A DNA stretch of 64,000 bases. It comes from Blastopirellula marina (lineage in GTDB: Bacteria > Planctomycetota > Planctomycetia > Pirellulales > Pirellulaceae). The position numbers were made by a program, and so were the translations under genes. Location of the stretch: NCBI RefSeq assembly GCF_002967765.1, contig NZ_PUHY01000010.1, positions 248,001 to 312,000 of the forward strand, written 5' to 3'. Of this stretch, positions 60,101 to 64,000 are shown piece by piece (the first letter of the stretch is position 1; every line of letters starts with the position of its first letter). The notes beneath the pieces are model-generated. The model was not told the DNA's origin, did no database searches, and saw only the letters and a program-made list of their open reading frames with translations.

Positions 60101-63100
60101 AAGATGACCGGAAAGCCTGCTTGTCCGACAACGTGCAGCATGCCACCGATACGATCATCGATATCGAGTTGCGTGCCCGTCGCCACGAATCCAGCGTCGG
60201 CACCCAGAAGCTTAACGACCAAGCTTTCCGTAGCCGAGCTTTCGATACGGATACCACCGTAGGTGTGGAAGTTAGTCGAATAGATGGTGTCGAACACAAC
60301 GTGGACGATGTCGGTATCATCCCAGACGCTCTGCGTGGTCAACACACCGCCGCGAACGACCATGCCATTCAGATCGTTGTCGGTCAGCAGGTTACGACGA
60401 ATCAACGCACCCTGGTTGTCACCCAAACCTGGTTGGACATCCAGACCGCCGGTGGAACGTCCCCAGTCGACGATCAACTCATAGCTGAGCGAGCTGGTGT
60501 CGACGCTCATTACGTTGGCCGAGTTGTAACGGAAGTTGTTACCAACGATGATCGGCTGCGAATCACGCATGAAGATCACGGCGTTGGCGTTGCTCATGTG
60601 CCCGTTACGGGTTGCACCACCGGAATTCTGACCTGCTTCATCGAAGCCGTCGTCGTTGTACTCGAAGGTCGAGTTCGTGATACGAACTACAGCCTGGTGA
60701 ATTTCGACCGCGTTGAATTGAGCCTGGCCACCAGCCACATTCGATTCACCACCGGCATACGCGATCAAAGCCTGATCGATGCTGCCAGAGGAAGCGTGAG
60801 CGAAGTAGATACCACTCCAATCGCCAGGAGCGGGAGCGGTGGCATCGCCGTTGTTGTTCGTATCAAACGTACCGCCAAAGCCATAGCGATCGTCTTGCAG
60901 CGAGGTGAACACGACCGGACGACCAGGAGCTCCTTCAGCAATGAAGTTAGCTCCCATTTCGACTTCGATACGGCCAGCATTGAATTTAACAACCACGTTA
61001 GGGTCGACCACCAAGCTGGCGTCAAAGCGGGCAACGTAAATTGGCTCAACGTTCAGACTTCCACCGAAGATTTGGAAATCGTTGACGTCGAAGTAGTTGG
61101 CATCGAAGTCACCTTGCATGGTGATGATGCTGTTCTGTGTCTCTGCATCGATATCCAGGAAGTAGCCTGGTCCTTCGAATGCTTGAGCGTCACGGAACTG
61201 ATTAATGTAACCGGCCATCAACTCAGCCAGGTACGATTCCGTGAAGTTCAGTGCTAGATCGGAAGACAAGTCGATCGTTACGACTTGATTGTATGCGAGG
61301 AACTGCGGCGAATTCGGGTCGGCCGGGTTGTAATAAGGGTTCGGGTACAGAGCGTCCTCGGCGATTGTTCCCCCTTGACCTCCTTCGACAAACTGAATCA
61401 CCAGCGTGCGATACGCATAAGGATTGTTGTCCGCCAAGGCGATGAAGCGGAAGTAGCTTCCGACTTCGATGCCCGAGAGATGCGTAACTTTGATCGCATC
61501 TTGCGTGTCGGTATAAGCACCGCCCGGCGTCGAGTTAATGTGCAGGGCTTCCTGAATCACGTACACCATATCGGTGTCGTCAAAACGACCAGCAACGGTC
61601 ATTTCTTCGATCGGCTGACCTGGGCTGGAGCTGATGCGTACCAGCATGCCGTTGGTCGAGTTGTTGACAACTCGGTTGCCGAAGATATCGGGACCGACAC
61701 GAGTGATGTCTGGCGTAAACGCAGCCGGAGCACCGTTGTAAACCGTGTAATTCGATTCCTCGAAGCTGTTTGGATCGGCCGACAGAGCAGCACCCGCACT
61801 GAGGCGAATGATGTTGTAGTTGATCGTCGGTCGCGATTCTTCCAAGTAAATTGGAGCCAGCGATACGTCCGCTCCGTCCACTTCGGTGATACCACCAGCG
61901 TAACGGAATTCCGCACCGATGACCGAGTTCAGGAAGATACCACTATCGGCGAAGCTACCACGCAGCTGTTCGCGATCGACTTCCTGATTGAAGAGGATAC
62001 CACCCCAGTTACCTGGGCTGGCGTCGCCTTGCAGATAGCTGGCATTGCCCACGCGTTCAGCCGTGGGATCGTTCAACAGGGTGGTTTCACGGTACGAAGT
62101 CAACGTGACGCGGCGATCGACACGTTCGGCATCGATCGAGCTTTCGATGATGTTACCGTTGGTATCGGTGCGTGGTTGGTAACGTTCCGGAATACCGAGA
62201 ATTTGCAGAGCAGCAAAGCTGCGGTCGTCGGTCACCGAGGTGCTACCGACTTGGATACTCGCATTATTGAACTTGAGGATCGCACCTTCGTCGATCATCA
62301 GCGTCACGCCCTTCGGAATGACAATATCCGTACCATCGCGAAGTGGTGCATTCGTAAGAGGATCGCGACCAATCAAGTAGGCAACGTTATCGGCCAGCGT
62401 ATCCGGATCATCACTGGTACCCGGCAAGCCAATCACACGAATGACGTCTCCGCGATTGGCTGACTTCGCAGCGGCAATCGCAGCGGCAATCGTCTTGAAT
62501 GGCTGATTGATCGAACCGGTCTGAGCGGTACCTGCGTAGGTGGCATCGACAAATAGGGTTCGTGGAGCCGTCGAGCTGAGACCGGTGTAGGTCGATGGTT
62601 CAGCGCGGAACCAGAAGTTGTAATTTCCACCCGCGACACCATCAAGATCGCCATCGAGAGCTGCCCCGGCGGCTGCACCACTGGTGATCACGATCGATTG
62701 ATCGAGAATGATCTGCGGGTCGAGCGTGATCGGATTATTGGTTGCCAAGCCGCTCAGTTCGATACGATTACCGGTCGATGTCGCATCGACGTTGAAATTG
62801 GCATTATTGATCGCGGCAACCAATGCGGCCACGATTTCGCTTTGCAGCGACGTGGTCAAAATCGCGACGCGTTCGTGCGTCGAATCAGTCAACTGGCCAT
62901 CGGTGTCGAATTCGAAGACACGCGTCAGGGTGCCGTCTCGCAGCGTGATCGTGGTTCCATCGACAAACCCGCTTCCGTCGGCTTGGACGACAACCGTATT
63001 CAGTTGAGCGACGGTCGAACCGGTGTCGCGGATCGAATCGTTAACCGTTGGGCTGAATCGCAGTTGCAATTCGTATTCGCCCTGCGATGTACCACCGAAA

Positions 63101-64000
63101 CCGGAATCTTCGATGTTCGGATCGTAGACATCGTTACCACTGGCCGAAACACCGATGTAGTAAGTGCCTGGTTCCAGTTCCAGCGACATGAACGGATCTT
63201 CGCTGTAGTAATCGTTGTTGCGGGCGATCGCAGTGTAGGTACCGTCTCCATTGCGACGATACAGTGTCAACGCAGCATCAAGTCGGCTCGAATCATTGAG
63301 ACGTTCGGCGACGATTTCTGCGTTGAGTGTTCCGGTTTGCGTGACCTCGAACTGATATAGGTCGATGTCAATAACGTCGGGACGATACAGATGTTGCAGG
63401 TGAGTGATATCGAAGTCGCCTGGCAACAAGCGTTCGACGTTCTGGCCGAAGTCGAGATTAGAGTCATCGGAACCCATGTTCGTGCCGATCGGCAAGTCAT
63501 AGGTATGCTGCAGGCCCAATAAGTGACCAATTTCGTGGAAAGCGGTCCACTGCCACGCAGCCCCAACTTCGTCATCGCCTGGCTTATCATGGTCAGCGGT
63601 TTCCATGATCGCCAAACCACCACCGGCCAAACCAGCCGCACCGCCAGGACCCGTTGGGATCTCTGGATCGAGGGCACGAAGGTCACCGGTAACGACACCC
63701 AGGTTCGCGACAACACTGTTAGGAACTTCGATGAACTCGATACCGGAGTAAAACGAGTAGATCTCGAAGATTTCGCGAGCACGTTGCTTCTGTGCTTCGG
63801 TGATCTGGTTGTGCAGCAATTCGCCGTCGGCACTGGCCGGATCAACACCGTAAATATCTGGGAAGTTGTACGTTAGGACCGTGACGCCGAAACCGTTAGT
63901 GTCTTCGCTTCCAAGATGGTTTTCGCCACCGACTTCAATATCGCGATGTCCCGGTTCGTCGTTACCGCCCGGCAGAGCGATGTCGTACGACGAGGTGTTT
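51124..64000 (-). CDS. Giant secreted protein, metallopeptidase/PPC/beta-helix/GEVED/dockerin, 5'-truncated
   Basis: The frame stays open through the right edge, so the N-terminus is missing; about 4291 residues are visible. An ATG at 63819 is internal. Visible residue 155 starts HEIGHLLGLQH, a complete HExxHxxGxxH zinc site. Order after it: a pre-peptidase C-terminal-like (PPC) domain (DIDLYQFEVTQTGTLNAEIV), parallel beta-helix/right-handed repeats (NWGGILFN, GDWSGIYFAH, GGWQGLTID), a second PPC (DVDVYSFVAEPGTEVWFDI), propeller-like and low-complexity Asn/Thr/Gly repeats, a GEVED domain (WIDFNQDGDFDDAGEQIL) and a WHN-type dockerin near the C-terminus. The tail is DDLDELVALLSE. Function by family: large surface adhesin or matrix enzyme, not shown. 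Confidence 0.9.
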   Translation of the reverse strand, partial: NTSSYDIALPGGNDEPGHRDIEVGGENHLGSEDTNGFGVTVLTYNFPDIYGVDPASADGELLHNQITEAQKQRAREIFEIYSFYSGIEFIEVPNSVVANLGVVTGDLRALDPEIPTGPGGAAGLAGGGLAIMETADHDKPGDDEVGAAWQWTAFHEIGHLLGLQHTYDLPIGTNMGSDDSNLDFGQNVERLLPGDFDITHLQHLYRPDVIDIDLYQFEVTQTGTLNAEIVAERLNDSSRLDAALTLYRRNGDGTYTAIARNNDYYSEDPFMSLELEPGTYYIGVSASGNDVYDPNIEDSGFGGTSQGEYELQLRFSPTVNDSIRDTGSTVAQLNTVVVQADGSGFVDGTTITLRDGTLTRVFEFDTDGQLTDSTHERVAILTTSLQSEIVAALVAAINNANFNVDATSTGNRIELSGLATNNPITLDPQIILDQSIVITSGAAAGAALDGDLDGVAGGNYNFWFRAEPSTYTGLSSTAPRTLFVDATYAGTAQTGSINQPFKTIAAAIAAAKSANRGDVIRVIGLPGTSDDPDTLADNVAYLIGRDPLTNAPLRDGTDIVIPKGVTLMIDEGAILKFNNASIQVGSTSVTDDRSFAALQILGIPERYQPRTDTNGNIIESSIDAERVDRRVTLTSYRETTLLNDPTAERVGNASYLQGDASPGNWGGILFNQEVDREQLRGSFADSGIFLNSVIGAEFRYAGGITEVDGADVSLAPIYLEESRPTINYNIIRLSAGAALSADPNSFEESNYTVYNGAPAAFTPDITRVGPDIFGNRVVNNSTNGMLVRISSSPGQPIEEMTVAGRFDDTDMVYVIQEALHINSTPGGAYTDTQDAIKVTHLSGIEVGSYFRFIALADNNPYAYRTLVIQFVEGGQGGTIAEDALYPNPYYNPADPNSPQFLAYNQVVTIDLSSDLALNFTESYLAELMAGYINQFRDAQAFEGPGYFLDIDAETQNSIITMQGDFDANYFDVNDFQIFGGSLNVEPIYVARFDASLVVDPNVVVKFNAGRIEVEMGANFIAEGAPGRPVVFTSLQDDRYGFGGTFDTNNNGDATAPAPGDWSGIYFAHASSGSIDQALIAYAGGESNVAGGQAQFNAVEIHQAVVRITNSTFEYNDDGFDEAGQNSGGATRNGHMSNANAVIFMRDSQPIIVGNNFRYNSANVMSVDTSSLSYELIVDWGRSTGGLDVQPGLGDNQGALIRRNLLTDNDLNGMVVRGGVLTTQSVWDDTDIVHVVFDTIYSTNFHTYGGIRIESSATESLVVKLLGADAGFVATGTQLDIDDRIGGMLHVVGQAGFPVIFTDFRDDTVGAGFDQFGAAQNDTNNDAGASSPLPGGWQGLTIDQFANDRNVQVIVESEANNLTGQGINGSPLTSQYLGQLAPDEYGGDDTQRLGYEVNGYLSNNADVDVYSFVAEPGTEVWFDIDKTSYYLDVVVELIDGDGNVLSASTNSYDQSGNSFYGQSSLLTVTNPLQKSGFYDEDLWSNNPRDAGMRVVLPGQAGTARTYHVRVRSNSDNLTSVDGNVMSGTTSGVYQLNVRLREVDELAGSSIQFADIRYAENGISIYGQPGHSPVLGESSENGSNNDTQGNAQQLGNVLNSDRAAISVAGELDSLTGLDVDWYEVSYDFDSIQSIPGTSASGEYGSLVIDLDYAAGLDNANAIVSVYDSTGTLIFISDRGAINDDLMHPQTPGAEGLTDLSRGSSNTGDPYLGTVMLPAGTPENPLTYYVAVSSQAQTSVQMDQFFSAGAANSLVRLEPINSVRRIVEDHIDGVDYYSTPTAPDSTSIIDTNNPDSNISPYVLGDFTLFLSRDSGANITDLYALDPFTGAVEARVGRAGQAYKDLAMAPDGTLYAYNVDEIGRKEDVNSANFYQINTGDGSASLVTPTIIGTYEINNAGNNVRLGNLQNANEGSGTGWGYQFEATSFQNNSNAAGLDLYAVGSRGDVWNFDPTSEYANILFFMDATDLNNDSTNIGMPDNTRAIDLGILADIADTNIRGDYTARINTLFDHGVSAASNAMLTTGATGNNTTATLQDGMLFTVDPDGAGPLGTTVFELDMGNDFRLSLNPSGNRFVRDGMEFEVEGSTAETIRFQTGGVLNTVNFNPANVDNTNTSTAKSYITISDGVVTRRFVFDNVDNGLLTLAANEVRVPFTSTSTSTDIFNELLNSINVASNGLNVTANGTVGNRISLVGDTSASVTGNIGGVVIDGTYGQTSSAGNIIVNVEEFWSGTQVANAIRNAVAAANGNGLTNLSVSVSGERFNFLEAGTSVGYNQVANAFDTLLDPAFTATKGVSGTNTPVYIGVGYSATQVATAVADAAVGAGLTATSGGNVVTYDTGSNITTNTSFDTPFTVGGNASGGFVTGLAWIGSSVYAVTDQGGLFDLAPNGNIQVIGDEIQADYITTLTDEFGNALNFQSLTAGPARVSAGANTGYSDVLFGVTGNGDIYAFDGNGSEQFVFQGNQSNISTGLFNVNGLQFGTLNENLWHVTGTENNSAGHGISVPVDNTRVGQNGGSSIYFGNEDPVFGTVNNQTGRDNWGNATTGDYNLPGDAHGTVITDTFSLYGYNSSDLPTLYFTYLLDTEDQDFVYNNGNDTPATDAFRVFIAGDNGDWQLLATNNTLRNDDLGTQPIDDEFDTIGDASSVAVDELLRADGENGTEGVQSLFDNTGWRQARIDLGAFAGQENLRLRFDFSTGGSINLGGYQASTNTNVNTEELRVLKGSQIGDGGSFIVNDPINGGSTTFEYNKGQSFIFDSAGRVADALNPLAAAGNNIFSLVRALDGTTTRTFEYVLNAADAAAGNIPIVFSLTNSASEIRQLTETAILGAFAGMTDIRIFDEAPDTFNIQGIVDLAQVDAPYGLTVTGSSTTTAGNTVINYNSETTAVELATETQRVMNLTMAPQAFAQGYLMFNRFQEFIYGNGYQFDVNDSGLGYDGALQGDDFGYANQARIGLETSTGTNANQRGQDNLFRGVFFDDIIIGFAERGEMVTGATTANNFIHNFALRENEIVTGEYQLEIRRGTDYASPDLIDLWGLPEDFLGFDPGFNFDTNDRLIEGYSIDVASGDGLGNGDRIRVSDGTDYVTFEFFDLDSVTERQRRGLTGTSTRNAYDANNNVYSIGFYNTDSEAQIATKLMNAINDHTGQIARGLINSTNDGFGVYAQLNSRSGATTSDRVDLSPVTTSDVVVVEYDVRSDDAIREAFDLNLRGDLVAAGTFTYRQIAGVIGDNDSADKTDGFADIDVYKFTLAENQSVQFTLSTFFANTIGVEGMLRLFMQNPNGTYSEVSMTLTEGANSDVYEFTAATAGNYFVSVAGNPAPLAANGNQAAASLGYDPTKIAKNDPGRQVKTYEGQYSLDVRVSDDLANSVLGDYAFVNRLFNGETQSSVRSFTDPITGLTTESLDIIRHDSLGFFYEFNLKGDSNRKRDQGQIIIGSNYISNSANYGILVDAGDRLTVEDQLSANNRPHQGAPINVPSAANSRRLATGVTITNNVIYDGGTGGILYSGDPQGGSLGAVPFGRIINNTLYGTNNGDVGVRVEEAAGPTLMNNIIANFATGIVVADATSQANTVVSRTLFQGNGTNSPNVGTGSLPVILSPTDVLFVDPANKNFYLAEGSKAIDAAVDAIQERAEVAQVVNPLGIDSTPLLAPERDITGQLRVDDPNVVSSGGVGGVTFRDIGAFDRADFTGPTGYLFDPQDNDAANRDLDASPDIVQWISGPLTNISIQLLDEGEISDQVQGTGVDDSTVTTESVRLEIVSSSTPIVLVDGVDYQFDYDATNNIIRLVPISGVFQEGVLYKVTLDSDPTSPYVIRDIANNPIEFNNQVDDGNGNLVGETRFLVQVGGLVDFGDAPDTYGTLLGSDGARHNLVDNFYLGSSVDAEIDGQPTFDASGDGITDDGIYIRTPDPNNGGSFLDFTLRDSITNEMYITATVPSGSKAYGFVDAWIDFNQDGDFDDAGEQILVSRALTIDAIDPSGSASGLGQLISISDLPEGALEGDTIARFRYSSTGGLAATGLAEDGEVEDYQITIGAAAVNPWHNDDLPVGITKGDTSVTGLDLNLLVTELRNRNYTYGSNEVLPQGKRVGDFRPGFEPDLIDEALVPAYLDVNNDRRVTSDDLSILLSYFTNPSTVNPEPFEGEMISSSVVSSEPVADSVVTPIEVGSSEIVTSISSPITPTISAPASIQTESLVSTSSFTTLAPSYAGLQMRSAVELMGLSSTSISSAEMVEETYVDEAIALDELCDDDQFSQLIGDMADDLSATWDAKNFGDDSDDAESGEDDLDELVALLSETNGGS

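Noticed and set aside
59878-61257. Long plus-strand frame (459 codons) opposite the right-edge gene
   Set aside because: It lies fully inside a gene with clear domains on the minus strand; its product is polar with no recognisable domain. Strong codon bias leaves the antisense frame open.
61285-62463. Long plus-strand frame (392 codons) opposite the right-edge gene
   Set aside because: Same reason: antisense of a real gene, with no domains or ribosome site.
63817-63819. ATG as start of the right-edge gene
   Set aside because: The frame continues to the window edge without a stop, and the upstream codons read as a normal protein sequence, so this ATG is internal.

Overview
The window looks like chromosomal DNA from a planctomycete of the Pirellulaceae (Blastopirellula/Bremerella/Rhodopirellula-like). 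The lineage markers are several very large secreted proteins with an N-terminal LExRxxLxA motif and dockerin modules, beta-barrel porins of the BBP2 and BBP7 types, a membrane Ser/Thr kinase, and fusions of HlyD-type adaptors to M50 peptidase and GAF domains. This placement comes from recognised families, not from a search. No rRNA, tRNA, CRISPR array, prophage or insertion sequence was seen.

The left third (1-16 kb) is mostly housekeeping: a cut metallo-beta-lactamase-fold gene, VOC and DinB proteins, a PSP1-domain protein, biotin synthase (bioB), a secreted beta-propeller, a lipoprotein, the isopropylmalate isomerase pair leuC-leuD, a six-TM receptor-like kinase, a methyltransferase-like protein, a KAS III-type ketoacyl synthase next to a YqgE/AlgH protein, and an M24 aminopeptidase.

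From 16 kb onward the window is dominated by cell-surface biology. Six large proteins (16110-24716, 28519-32010, 42594-45065, 45593-47545, 47631-50381 and 51124 to the right edge) are built from cadherin/Ig-like, cohesin-like, dockerin, pre-peptidase, beta-helix and zinc-metallopeptidase modules. Three beta-barrel outer-membrane proteins (25529-26884, 27066-28478, 41082-42500) sit among them, each with a Cys-rich segment before the barrel.

In the middle (32.8-40.5 kb, minus strand) is a compact set of envelope-transport genes: a shortened SecA-type ATPase, a protein with two GAF-like regions, one TM segment and an HlyD-like part, a periplasmic HlyD-like adaptor, and a protein joining a PqqD-like domain, an M50 site-2-protease-like membrane domain and an HlyD-like part. 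No ABC, RND or MFS pump and no TolC are present. Five of the six large proteins whose N-termini are in the window share a basic LExRxxLxA start, and all six end in a short acidic/aromatic tail (D-x-hydrophobic-F/L-A/G). My main hypothesis is that the 32.8-40.5 kb genes form an export or processing machine for such proteins. That link is inference from proximity and architecture.
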